Shown: in pieces, positions 45,991-57,827 of the stretch
Layout: the number at the start of each line of letters is the position of its first letter
How positions within the stretch are numbered: the stretch's first letter is position 1
Source of the DNA: Tachypleus tridentatus
Taxonomy: Eukaryota > Arthropoda > Merostomata > Xiphosura > Limulidae
Length of the DNA stretch: 64,000 nt
Direction: 5' to 3'
Assembly (NCBI RefSeq): GCF_004210375.1
Contig: NC_134834.1
Span: forward strand, 37,414,264-37,478,263
The notes under the pieces: generated by a model
Told to the model about the DNA's origin: nothing
Databases searched by the model: none
What the model saw: only the letters and a program-made list of their open reading frames with translations
Made by a program: the position numbers and the translations under genes

Positions 45991-48026
45991 ACGTCCTCCC
46001 CTCTCGCTGTGTTTCAGATTGTTTGATAGTTAGAAGTAGTACAACAAATGTAAGATCCTTTACAGACTGCTGTTCTATCTCAGGTCTTACGCACTTCATT
46101 AAGAAGGTGATGAAAACAAAAACGATACAATTAGAATCTAAAAATAGATGTTTAAAGGTATAAGTAATTGTCGAGTCTAAGAGGGGATGTATATTTGAAG
46201 GTATAAATATCGCAAAATAATGTTCGGAATAAGTTAACAAAACTCGGATTTAAAGTTCTCTCAATTCTAACTATAGCATCCTCTTGGTATTTTCTAGATT
46301 AGAGCACAGAAAAATAGTTTGTTACTAAGATAACACATACCATTGATAAATAACTCAGTGAAATAGCTAAGTCTCCAGCTTCTGATCGGTTAAGAATAAC
46401 TATAAATTATCTTAATAAAGTTACTTTGGACCTTTTAAGATGATATGATCATAACAAGAAAACCAACCACAAGATTTAAATCTTTTCGTGTCGTCTTTCT
46501 TAACATTTCACAAGGTTCCAGAATTAATGAAAAGTTCTTGTTTGATCATTGAAGTAATATGTTTTGTCTGTCATTTTTTCTCTCCGTGATAGATAAAGCT
46601 TTCCCCTGACTCAATTTAGATTTAATACGCTGGACCAGGGGTTCCTAGACGTGTTTAGAAAAGTGTTATGGGACCATAGTAAATATACAATACTATTAAG
46701 TTTATTGAGTGGGGCCTCAGTCAGTCTGCGGAATGTTCAGGAGTGAGAGCATCTACTGAGAAAGTTTAGGGACCAATGTACTTGACATTGACATATTTCA
46801 GCCATTACTACTTTTTTTTTTATTTGATGATACAGAAACAGAAAGCTATTTTAAAATTGTCCAAGCCTTTTAATTTACATTCTAATGTTTTAATTTTTGC
46901 TCGTTTTGTTTTGGAATACGAAAAGAAAATTAAAAAATAAGGAATTTCTAGAAAAACGTTAACTGAAAGTTAAATCACTTAGCCACCAATAAACACATGT
47001 AATCTGATAAACACTTACAGTACACATATCATTGTTCGATACCGTTAGTGATAATGATTCTTGGTCAAAACGTTTAAATCAGATGACTATTGGTCAGAGC
47101 ACAAACACTAGACGATACAGTGTTTATCGAAAGTTACATATCATTGGTTGGGACAGAATTATATGACAAACGGTCTTTGTTGTTTCACTTCTTCCTTTCC
47201 ACTTTTTTAACGACATCTGTTAGCCTACAGTTATATTTGGAGCAGGTGACAAACGTGTATGTAACTTTTAAAATTATTATACCAAAATCTTTTAACATTT
47301 GACACAAAAATATTCATTTGATTTTAAATAAAATTGGCTCAGATGTTGTTTAGATAATTAAACGTGTCTTTAACATAGACAAGGACAATATTTCATACTC
47401 AACCAAAACGACAAACAACTTCAAGGAAATGTGTTCTATTTTACTACACTTTGTGCTTTTATCGAAGATTATTTTAATTTCACAGATTACAAAATAGGTG
47501 AGACAGCGACTAGTCGTTAACACTCAGCTAGTATAATGTTAAAAGATAGCTCTCGATATTAACAAATAGCACCGTGAGTGTGATTTTACTTCAATATCTT
47601 TTTCACCTGAGTAGCTCTTACCTAACAAACTCGTTGGATTTTTTTTGTTATTTATAATGCATTCCAAGTGAGGAGATCGTTTATAAGATAACGGAACATC
47701 AACCATGGATTTTTGCACCCCATTTTGGACCCTCACATACTATACGTGTTTGCTTATTGATTGTTTAATATATAATTTAATGTCTGTAGCTTGAATTTTG
47801 TAAATAATGCTTGATATCTACATTTAAAAAAACTGTAGATAATCATCCACTCACTGTTTTTCATGAAAGCGAAGAGAAAATATAATTAGAACGAAATCCA
47901 ATCTAGAACTCATAGTTGTGGTCAATCTGGTATGAAAAGAACATTTTGCCTGCTTGATACAGATTGCGTTACATAACTTAATGTTTTGTGTATTTATTCT
48001 TGTATTGATATTTCGATTTAGCGGCT
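45991..48026. other. Low-copy presumed intron
   Basis: AT-rich DNA. CCAGGGGTTCCTAGACG at about 46,634 resembles some hAT terminal repeats but has no partner I can see. Short open frames are unrecognised. Confidence 0.45.
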
Positions 48027-48282
48027 CTTTTTTGTTTCTTTATTTTGAATTTCGCGCAAAGCTACACGATGGTTATTTGCGCTAGCCGTCCTTATTTAAA
48101 AGTGTAAGACTAGGCAGACAACTACGGCCAACTCTTGGGCTACTCTTTTATCAACGAATAGTGGGATTGACCGTCACTTTATAACGCCTTCACGGTTGAA
48201 AGAGTACTGGTGTGACGGGGATCCAAACCCGCAACCCCGAGATTAGAAGTCAAGCGCTATAACCACCTAGCCATACCCGACA
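48027..48282 (-). mobile_element. SINE-1 copy with internal deletion
   Basis: Plus strand: TATTTTGAATTTCGCGCAAA, GACTAGGCAGACAACTACGG, CCAACTCTTGGGCTACTC and GACGGGGATCCAAACCC. About 20-25 bases of the conserved middle are missing after the GACTAG block, and a smaller gap lies near AAGAGTACTGGTG. It abuts a SINE-2a copy in the same orientation. Confidence 0.9.
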
Positions 48283-48406
48283 TTGTTTGTTTGAAGTTAA
48301 GCACAAAGCAATACAATGGGGTATTTGGGCTCTGCTCATCACGGATATCGAAACCAGGATTCTAGTGTTCTTAATCCGCAGACATGCCGCTGTGCTACTG
48401 GTGACC
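48283..48406 (-). mobile_element. Short tRNA-like SINE (SINE-2a), abutting SINE-1
   Basis: Plus strand: TTGTTTGTTTGAAGTTAAGC, ACAAAGCAATACAATGGGG, CTCATCACGGATATCGAAAC and CCGCAGACATGCCGCTGTGC. Its tail directly touches the head end of the preceding SINE-1, suggesting insertion of one next to the other. Confidence 0.85.
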
Positions 48407-48855
48407 GAGGTTTTAATAATAATTTAAGATTACTATTGTAGAATAAATATTAGACTTACAAATTCTTTTTTTTTCATTTTCAAACAATAGTAAAAAATGA
48501 GACTATTTTTTTAAATTAGGTAGTTGAACAGAAATTATTATAAATTTAGACAATTCATGTATGTTATATAATCGTAAAAATTATTAGATTGATAAACGTA
48601 CTTATGACATTTATATAAAAACCTATAATTTTTGCATTTCAGGCATTTTGTTGATACAATATTTGCATGAAAATAAATGTATGACAATGTTATTATTTTA
48701 TCGTGCTAGGAAACTTTAACTCTTGTTTTCAAACGAAGACACTATGTTTTGAATTTTTAACTTTAAAATGCAGTATACTACTTTATTTTTGCAAATTCTA
48801 GCTGGAAGAAAGAACTTGCTATATTTGAACCTAACATGATCAGTTGTTAATATGT
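48407..48855. other. Low-copy presumed intron
   Basis: AT-rich DNA in which I see nothing recognisable. Confidence 0.4.
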
Positions 48856-49078
48856 TGGGCAATAAATCCAGGGATCCAGTGTTTACATCCCGTTATCGCC
48901 AAGAATAAAATAAGTTGTGGCTGTTGGTGCGTCATAAAAATGACGTTCAAATTCCATTATTTAATCATCCAAGAATTGGTGTTGGGTGCTTTTATTTAGC
49001 CACCTTCTCTTTAGCCTGAGAGGGAAAAAAACTAAGGACTACTCTCTCAGATAGTATTAAATTAGCTCTGCATAAATA
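48856..49078 (+). mobile_element. Old SINE relative (SINE-3-like)
   Basis: Tracks SINE-1 in order: GTTGGTGCGTCATAAAAATG, ACGTTCAAATTCCATTATTT, CAAGAATTGGTGTTGGGTGC, TAGCCACCTTCTCTTTAGCC and CAGATAGTATTAAATTAGC. The tRNA-like head is only faintly visible (GATCCAGTGTTTACATCCC). More diverged than the SINE-1 copies. Confidence 0.65.
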
Positions 49079-50665
49079 TAGAAAAGATTTACTATTTTAT
49101 AGGGTTCTGTGCTAAAGCTGTGACGTGTTTCTTTACGTCATCATGACAAATGAAGCTATAAGATTCACATCTGGAACAGCTTTGTTGGCTTTTCGTGGTT
49201 CTGTCGTTTGAAACCAATTCCGACTTATTATTTCCTTTCTCCCAAACTAAATAATATTATTCAACTATTTCTTAAGGTAAACTTACATTTTAATTTCACT
49301 AAATTTCAAGCTTACACTCAGCGAAAGTTTCGGCGATTCTACTATAGTTTATACACACAAAGTTCCTTTTCTCTCTACTGTTAAGTTTGCCGAATTGATT
49401 CTCACATCTTATTTACATATAGGTATCAGCAAAGGGAAGACAATTGAATTATTTTAGGATTAGTTATTCTTCAACTCAACTCGCACAAAAGAAGAAATAA
49501 ATGATTCATCTAATGTCGTATTGTGTTGCATTTTTTCTCTTTTATTTGACTAGCGTAGAGATTGAGCGCTTCTGATTAGTTTTTTATAGATTTTATCTGT
49601 GCCCTCCGGTATTAACAAAGCTAGTTTTAAAATAAATATAATTGCATAGTACGGATCACACTATCGTTTAAAAAACGAAACATATAACAATCCTTATATT
49701 TTATATATTCGTGTAGTATAGATTTTCTATTATTTGTCTTGTGATGTTGATGTCTTTCAGTTAAGTAGTTTTTTCAGATGTTCTATAACTGAGTATAATG
49801 CATGGGTCTCTACTTTTTCTCTTAATCTAAAATGTATAAGGAAAAGCGTCCAGCTAGCAAGAAGAGAAAGGAAGTGTTAGCTAGAATGTTAGTGGGCAGC
49901 AAAAGTGTTATTTCTAGTTTAGAATCTTCTAGAAGTTTTCAAGCGAAATTTATGAAGCTCAGTTTACATTAATTAATTAATGCAATTAATACAAAAACAG
50001 TGCTTTTCATCTACTCTCAATACATGTACAAACGGTAAATATCAAAAATTGAATTTTTCACAATTCCCTTTTTTCTCTCTCTCTCTTCTGGATGGATCTG
50101 CAAAATAGTTGTTGGGAATAATTGTTCTTATTGTACTGATTATTATTTAATAGCATGTGATGTGCTGAACTTTAAAAACGGAATAAAATTGCACTACTTT
50201 ATTGATAATGGAAATCAGCTAAGTTGTCAGAACTACCAGTGTTTGTGACTGATTCGAACATCAGTTATTGTATAAATAACTTGTTTATCACGGTAGCCAC
50301 AGCATTCAGAACGATACATTTTGACTATAATAAATGCTGTTTGAAACTTAAATATCGTGGTGGACTGATGTTTACAATAATAAAAGAAAAATAAAATAAG
50401 TAAAAGAATGTGAATGAACAGATACTTGACTATTTTGGTGGTAATATTAACATTGTGTTTCATAGCTAGACGATGAGCAGTTTAGGGGTAGATCAATAAA
50501 CATAAGGTTTGAACTTATAACTTACTAAATAATTATTATGTTCTCTCTTCATGACGTGGCTTACATGACACTATTTATTTTCAGTTGTTCATCACACCCA
50601 CAGTAAGTTTGCAAAAGACTAAACACTAAGATTGCAGTTAATGTTTTTTTTTCCATTGAATCATG
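49079..50665. other. Low-copy presumed intron
   Basis: AT-rich DNA with no exon or element recognised. Confidence 0.45.
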
Positions 50666-50900
50666 TGTGATCTAATAGTTAACGTGCTGGGATACTAAAT
50701 TGGAAGGTCCAAGGTTTCCTTCGCGATGCTGCTGCTGGTGCGTTATAACAATGACAGTTAATTCCAATATATGACTGAAAACATAAAAAAAAATCCCTTG
50801 TTGAGTCGTATGATGTTCATTGGCTGCTTTCCCTCTGATTAGTAGCTCAATATTACAAGAGGTTATACTCGAACTACAAGTGCCTACAATGTTTCTTTCA
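50666..50900 (+). mobile_element. Old SINE relative (SINE-3-like)
   Basis: Head-like GTGATCTAATAGTTAACGTG and GGTCCAAGGTTTCCTTCGCG is followed by GCTGCTGGTGCGTTATAAC, AATGACAGTTAATTCC and GGCTGCTTTCCCTCTGATTA. This is the same order as the 48.9-kb copy, with heavy divergence in the middle. Confidence 0.55.
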
Positions 50901-52823
50901 CAATAGAAATAACTATAACAGTTATATTCTAAATCATGTAGCGAGTTGGTGCGAGCTTACAGTTTAGAACGAGATCCAAACATTCGTAGATTTTTTTCAA
51001 CAAACTTTTTTTAAACATCTTATTTGCATGTTTAAGATCATAATGATTTTCATTTTAATGTATGTTTACAGTAAAAACATGTTTAACACACATTTTAAAC
51101 CAATCACATTTCTTTTTACTTAATTTTTGTCGTATTAGCATGAAAATGTGAGCGTAATTAGAACCATGGTTTTAGTAGATATTGAGAGAGCAATGCTTAG
51201 TTTCTCAGATCGAAAAATCTAGTTTGATTTGTTTATTCTGGATTATTTTCTAAAAGAAGTAATATAAGTCAGCATTTAATGTATTTCCTTAATTTCAACA
51301 ACATTAACCTTTTATATGTAACTGCCAATATGTAAAACTTAAATTATATTAAAATAAAATAATAAGTTTTCCTCTTTCAGCAAGCTTAGTTTCTGCGCAA
51401 TAAACTTTAAAATTATGAAAAATGAAACAATATTACAGAAAAACATAACCAATAACACGTCATTATCTTACTAAATTAAAGAGACAGAAAAGGGTATATG
51501 TATGTTGATAGCTTGAACTTTTCGTTTCTGTTATGTACTTTATAGATCCAGGAATGTGTAATATCAATATCTGCCATTAGAGGGCTCTTGTGTGTGCATG
51601 ATTCTTGGGAGTGCAAATGCACTTCAGCGTGGTAGTGGTCTGTATGTACCCAGGTTTTAGGTCTTTTCTGTGTAGCACGCAGCCCAACAGCGTAGCCCGT
51701 TTTACAGGCGCCGTTGGTCGACAACCAGCCGGCAAGTTTATATACATACAATGAATATCATTGGTAAGTGCACTCCCTCTACTTGGTACTCTTAAGTTAT
51801 GGTCTTTTCTGAATTAAATATATTCCAGAATACTTCCTAGGACTACACGTCAACTACTAACAGTAGAAACGCTGACAATGGAAGACAAAGTAGAAATGTA
51901 TTTGTAGTTTCTGAAGATGCATAATAAAAAAAGTCATTTCTGCATAATAGAAAAAAAATTTTAATCTTAAGGATGAAAATGTTAACGTTGGAAAGTTGCT
52001 TCCTTATCACTTATAATAATAAGTCAGTATAAAAATATTTAAAGAGTGCTGTAATTTCCTCAAATATTTATATAAAGAATAAGGTATTGAAGCTTCTCTA
52101 ATCAAAAAGTGCTGCTAAACTATTCAGCGTTTTAGAAGACTCGTTACATAGCTTGTAGCATCCTGTACTTACAAACACTCGTAGAGATACAAACGTGTTC
52201 ATGCATGCGCATGTGCTCACATGACTACGGTAGAGCACGTGCTGCTTGAATTAGTCACTAATAATGAGATGTTGGTTTGGTTTTTATTTTGAGCATTTAT
52301 TTTAGGGCTACAAGACATGTCTCCTTGTTCATACGCTGCTATTCGTTTTTAGGAAAACATAGCCATACAAATATCGTGAAGCTTCTGTGACTCTTCAGAA
52401 TAAAACGACTGGTTTGTTATTTCTTCATTCGTTATTTGTGTTTATCCAGCAGTTCTCTTATTAAACAGGGTATATAAAAGATCTTACCTTCTTTATTTCA
52501 AAGTAAATTTTTTGACCAGCATATATGTTATTAACTTTTAAATAGAACAGTTTCTTAATCTATTGACTTATTTTTCACCAATATCAAATGAGATAACTAA
52601 AGGTTTATGCATATTTGTTTTTATCCTTCTTCTTTCAAAAATATTAAGTAATTCACTAATAAAAACTTATCCACTAATGAGGAAAAATATTGAGGGCACT
52701 ATTAACAATAATTTCGTAAAATCTAAAATATTTTCAATTTTATCAGAAAAAAAATGTTTATTTTTTCATTATTTGCAATATGATAAGTTCTCTACGTACG
52801 CTGTCAGAAGCAGCACATACTAT
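50901..52823. other. Low-copy presumed intron
   Basis: Mostly AT-rich. A locally GC-richer stretch at 51,590-51,740 with a 91-codon minus-strand frame stands out. A GGTAAGTG donor-like site at 51,761 (plus) is nearby. I cannot match either to a gene. Confidence 0.4.
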
Positions 52824-52824
52824 A

Positions 52825-53033
52825 TTAACACTCCTACGAAAAGTGGGGCCTAATAGGCCCCAGAGCAACTTGGAAGGTTATTAATATTAGGCTAATAATT
52901 TTGTATTTAAATGAAATTGCCATTTCCTCAAATATTTGCCATTTCATTTAAATACAAAATTATTAGCCTAATATTAATAACCTTTCAAGTTGCTCTGGGG
53001 CCTATTAGGCCCCACTTTTCGTAAGAGTGTTAA
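52825..53033. mobile_element. Foldback element with TTAA target duplication (piggyBac-type MITE)
   Basis: A 201-bp element lies between TTAA at 52,825-52,828 and TTAA at 53,030-53,033. Both arms start CACTC[CT]TACGAAAAG and continue with the self-complementary GGGGCCTAATAGGCCCC. They stay inverted copies of each other for about 95 bp with only three differences, leaving a loop of about 15 bases (TTTCCTCAAATATTT). The TTAA flanks and the GGGGCC-rich subterminal palindrome suggest mobilisation by a piggyBac-like transposase. No coding sequence. Confidence 0.85.
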
Positions 53034-53690
53034 TTACTTTGGTTCTGACCTTGTGACAATTATATATCGGGATTCTTTCCTATTAATATGATGATCAATT
53101 TAAATTATTTGAAATAACATTCTTAGAAATGTTTAGTGAAATTTACTATAGCTTGTTGGAGATATACCACCGCACAAATAGAATTTCTTTATGTTATTCT
53201 CACGTTTAGTACATTAGAGTAAGCATAGCACGCAAAAGTTATTTAATTACTTAAACAGTAGTTATTTCGTGTCTCAGCGGTATAGCTTTAACCTTTAGAA
53301 AAATATTGTTCCTGAACTATACGAAGCTTTTAGAGTGCTATATTCTAGTAAGTATTAAGTCACATCTTAATTAGCTTGGAGATCCTTCGCAAAATGTAAA
53401 TGACGACAAATCATACAGTAGTTAATATATGAAAACTAGATGAAAAACGAAATAATAATGAAAAGCAGCACTCCAAGAACTGGATGATAATGAAAAGCAG
53501 CTATCCGAGAACTGAATGATAACTCTTAGCAACTGAATAACAGAAAAGGTTGATCTATTTCAATGAAAAGTTTTTTCACAATAGACAATAACATTTTATG
53601 GAAAGTAGCGTATAGGAATGCTTAGTAATTAAGACGGTATCAACGTTTATCTTGAAGTCACTGTTTTGAGAACTCGTTTAATAACTCTTA
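53034..53690. other. Low-copy presumed intron
   Basis: AT-rich DNA. A short duplication of GATAATGAAAAGCAGC lies at 53,453-53,510. No exon is recognised. Confidence 0.45.
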
Positions 53691-53696
53691 AAGAAC

Positions 53697-53896
53697 CTAC
53701 CTACTAATAATTCTTAGAACCCACTTAATAATAATGCTTAGAGAACCTGCCTACTAATAATGCTTAGAGAATCCACCTACTAATAATGTTTAGAGAACCC
53801 ACCTAATAATAACGTTTAGAGAACCTACCTATTAATATTTCTTAGAGAACCTACCTATTAATATTTCTTAGAGAACCCACCTACTAATAACGTTTA
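53697..53896. repeat. 26-bp minisatellite, seven to eight copies
   Basis: Unit TAATAATGCTTAGAGAACCT followed by GCCTAC, with variants TTCTTAGAGAACC, GTTTAGAGAACC and CCACCTAC. Period 25-28 bp. Confidence 0.93.
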
Positions 53897-54010
53897 ATTA
53901 TACAGAATTATGAAACAAAATATTCATGTTTAGTCCTTTTGAATGTTAGTGTTGAGTAGTTATAGAATATTTCATTGAACAACCATAACTTATTTTAGAA
54001 TTGTATTGTA

Positions 54011-54073
54011 TTGTAGTTTATAATGGTTGTATTGCAGTTTATAATGGTTTTATTGCAGTTTATAATGTGTATA
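54011..54073. repeat. 21-bp minisatellite, three copies
   Basis: TTGCAGTTTATAATGGTTTTA and close variants repeat three times head to tail. Confidence 0.9.
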
Positions 54074-55789
54074 TGATTTATGAATATTCCAACTTTTGGT
54101 ATAAAGATATTGTTATCGTGTTCAGTTAGACGTATTGAAAATGGTGAGATAATTATACAACAGCTGCAAATGTCATACTTATATAATAACTAAATATATT
54201 CTGAGTAAATGTTCTTTATCAGTTTTATGTAATATCGTAAATTTCATCCCAAATGTAAAAAAATGAACAGATGTCGAAGTTTATTTTATTGAAACTGAAT
54301 TTGAGCAAAAAGAAGGTTTATTCCAGTTCCATAGTGAACGTTAAGTATTTCTCTTGACATTGCTACTATAAACGATTTTTATCTAGTTTCAATTTTCATT
54401 TTGTCAGAAAACGAAATTGTTTGTACGACTTATGTAGAATGAAAATATAAGTGCCATCAATGGCTCATTTCCTAATCATTCGCATCATCACATCGTGTAA
54501 AAGTAGCTGACGCTGTTATCATTGACGTCTTTACGGTCAGTTACTGCCACGAAACGTCCAGATGAGCATCTTTAAGTAGTTGTTTGTTTCTTGTATACAC
54601 TTTTATTAGTTTTATTATTTGTAATTCTTAAGATATGCCAGGAAGAATTACTATCAAGTATTTATTATAAAACTTTTCATTAACAAAGATGATTTACACT
54701 CAAAACAGCTTTAAAAGGAGTTAAAAGGTGATCGCTGTCTTTAGTCAAAAGACTAATACTTTTACTGATACTTGGCTATTAAAAACGTTTTTATATCTTA
54801 GAATACAGACTTGATTAGCATTGTATGATTGCATTACGCTATACATTCAAACGACGAGACCAATGAATACTGATCTTCCCTGCATAAAAAACCAAACGCA
54901 AAGTTAATATCAATTTTTATATCCTGTTAAAAGTAATAAAAACAGTTACGAACTCATAGTTATTTTAGAAACACTTAAAACGTTCAGGAGTTACAAAAAA
55001 TCCGAGAAGAGTTTCAGCTTACACTTTCACGTCATCCATAAAGTGTTTTTTTTACATAATTCACGGCTTATTAAAAAAATTTAACTACGTTGTCCCTAAA
55101 CAAACGTAACATATAGTTACAATGGAACAACTATTTGTTGTTTATGTCATAAAATATAGACACTCATTATACATATGAGTTTTCAATATTTGTGAATTTC
55201 CGGAAGATCTTGTAGGTTTTATTTCAACAGACTGTTTGAACCTAATTTAGCATTGCTACAAACTTGTTCTGTTCAAGTGTAAAGTAACAAGTATTAGACA
55301 TGTATGACTTCGTTTAGGCCTTTACTTTTCAACTGAAGCCCTCGTGTGCAGCCTATGCAAACAAATATTTGTGCAGATTTGGCTGACTTCCAAAAATAAA
55401 CAAATTAATTCTGCGCAGGGTGAGGATCAACTGCGCTAACTAAATAGCGTCTTTGCAGTAGCCATGTAAAATCAAAGACGAAGAAAGAAAGCGTGGATTT
55501 TTAAAGCGACATCGTGTGGAATAACAGCATTTTATGTGGCAACTTGATTCATAATTTTATGTACCAATTCATTTCAGCGCTTTTTGTACAAACTTAACTC
55601 GTGTTGTATGTTTATAAATTGTCAATTGTTTTAATTATTAGTATATTATTGAATAATATATTTTGTGTGTAATTTAACAGCTAGTGGAAGCTAAACCAGT
55701 TTTCTGTCATGAACAAGATTTTTAGAAACGTAGATACATTCTTTTGTTAAAAACTCAAAGAAATTGTTTTTTGTACTGCTTCTTGGTAT

Positions 55790-55880
55790 CGCAGCCAGCG
55801 GTATCATCAACAGATTATAATGTTGAAATTTGAGGTTTGATCCCACCAATGGGAATAGTCTAAATAAGCAACTGTATAGT
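55790..55880 (+). mobile_element. Possible SINE-2 remnant
   Basis: CAGCCAGCGGTATCATCAAC, AGATTATAATGTTGAAATT and GAGGTTTGATCCCACC resemble the D-arm, centre and T-arm of SINE-2. GTATAGTTTTGCCTTTAA resembles its 3' part. Diverged. Confidence 0.45.
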
Positions 55881-57218
55881 TTTGCCTTTAAATGGAAACA
55901 ATCAAACTTTTAGTGTACCTCGCTAAACTGGATTAAGCCATTATTACTATATAAGTTAATATGTAATTAATATAAGGTTTGTCGTGCGCTACTGTGATAC
56001 TCAAAGAAGTCTCTTTACTGATTGCAGTTACCTGTGGTTGTGACTATTGATTCTTCTCGACGTTTCGGGAAACAACTATCGCCACCACAAGTTATTGCTA
56101 TTTGTAAAGAAACGTTGTTTTTTTTCATATTCATTTTATATTTTTATAACTTAAACAATGATTTGTATTTCTTTTATCGACAAGGTCTAGTTGCTCAAAA
56201 CGTATTTAAAATATTCTAGCATTCATTTTGTGGCTCAAAAAACAAAAAACGATTTACTGAACGACAAATTCCCGGAAAATAAAAATTAATCTACTTTATA
56301 ATCATTCTAATTTAAATGCAGAAAGCCAAAAAAGCATTGGAAAGTCAATAGGCCTCAAAATTATAACAAAAGGCTAACCGTGGGCCTAAAATGCTATTTT
56401 TCCACACACTTCTGACTTCAGTTCACTAATTCTGGAGAGAAATGTGAAGTTAACTTGATTATTATCGTTTGGTCAGCTACCTTCTGTCTGGTATAACTTA
56501 ATGATTTTAAAGTTTGGTTAAGATAGTTTTTCTTTGTTTTAATATTGTACCTCCTAATTAGAGTTTTTATTTAAATATTTTTGGTCGAATTTTAACATTT
56601 TTTACATTAAATAAATAACACCTAATTACATTGTAATGAACTGGTTTCATGACACCAGTTTTTAAAGCTTTATTCTTCATGTGCGTAAAGAATTGTTATT
56701 TGTACGGCAGTTTTATCTTAAAAATATGCTACATCCCTATGTATATTTTGGCGGTAGTACATCTAATTCTTCAAGTATTTTTACTGAATGTTATTGTTGA
56801 CACAAAATTACACATAATATTAATCATCTGACATCACATATTTTTTTCCCCAAACTTTTATATCTACATTATTATTAACATGATACTTTTTACCTGGAAA
56901 AACACCATAATATTAAGTTGAGAAATTCAATGCTATTGTATTAATGTTTTTCTATTTCTTATTTCGGCCCACTAACGCTTTAACAGGTTTGAAAAGTAAT
57001 TTAAGTGATAATTATTTATTAACAGTGAGGTCCTTCAGCTCGTTTTAGTTAAAATATGAGTGAACTTATTCCGACATTTTTTTTTCTATTCTGAAAGTAT
57101 AGTTAAAATATGTTATTTCAACACCAACTATTTTTATATATATTTCTAATACGTATTACCCTCTTACAAACGTTGACGTAACAGAAACACTATATATTTT
57201 GGCACTGTGGTGTTTTCT

Positions 57219-57491
57219 TTGGTTTGTTTCGAATTACGCGAATAGCTAAACGAGAGCTTTCTGCGCTAGTCATTCCTAATTCAGCAGTGTAAGACTAGAG
57301 GGAAAACAGCTAGTTATCACTACCCACTGACAGCTCTTGTGCTACTCTTTTATCAATGAACAGTGGGATTGACCGTCACATTATTACGCCCCCACGGCTG
57401 AAAGGGCGAGCATGCTTCGTGTGACGGGGATTCGAATCCGCGACCCTCGGATTACGAGTCGAGTGCCTCAACCATCTGGCCATGCCGGGCC
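57219..57491 (-). mobile_element. SINE-1 copy, complete
   Basis: Plus strand: TTGGTTTGTTTCGAATTACG, the reversed middle (GACAGCTCTTGTGCTACTC, GTGGGATTGACCGTCAC), then GGGGATTCGAATCCGCGACC, TACGAGTCGAGTGCC and head end GGCCATGCCGGGCC. The middle is moderately diverged. No target duplication is recognised. Confidence 0.93.
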
Positions 57492-57827
57492 TTTTAATTA
57501 TTTAATAATTATTCATGTTTTTTCATTGTACTCAAAATGCATTAGAAATAGCACTAGAATCTTTGAAGCGAAGATCTTAAATGTAATATAAAATATATCT
57601 TTAAGAATCTGTGATGTCTGTTAATAGACTTTGAAATACAAGTAATAAAAAAACTAAATGTTTACGAAACATAATAAATGAAGACACGTGTTCTAAGATA
57701 GCTAGGTACTTAGTAATAACTGATTAGATCTAAAGAAATTTGAAATAGGTGATTAAAGATAATATTGTAAATTATAAATGTACAATGAAATAAACAAAAT
57801 GTTGTATTGGAATGACACGTCCATTGA
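57492..57827. other. Low-copy DNA next to satellite
   Basis: AT-rich, no recognisable feature, leading into the decayed edge of the 96-bp array. Confidence 0.45.

Larger units (their letters stand above)
53897..57218. other. Low-copy presumed intron
   Basis: AT-rich DNA containing the 21-bp repeat at 54,011 and a possible SINE remnant at 55,790. Otherwise no element, and no complexin exon visible on the plus strand. Confidence 0.45.

Noticed and set aside
46634..46660. CAGGGGTTCC-like hAT terminus
   Set aside because: Orientation does not fit the hAT remnant at 45.1-45.9 kb, and no matching second terminus or 8-bp duplication was seen.
52563..52853. 96-codon plus-strand frame next to the foldback element
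   Set aside because: Low-complexity, AT-driven peptide that runs into the element's terminal repeat; no recognisable family.
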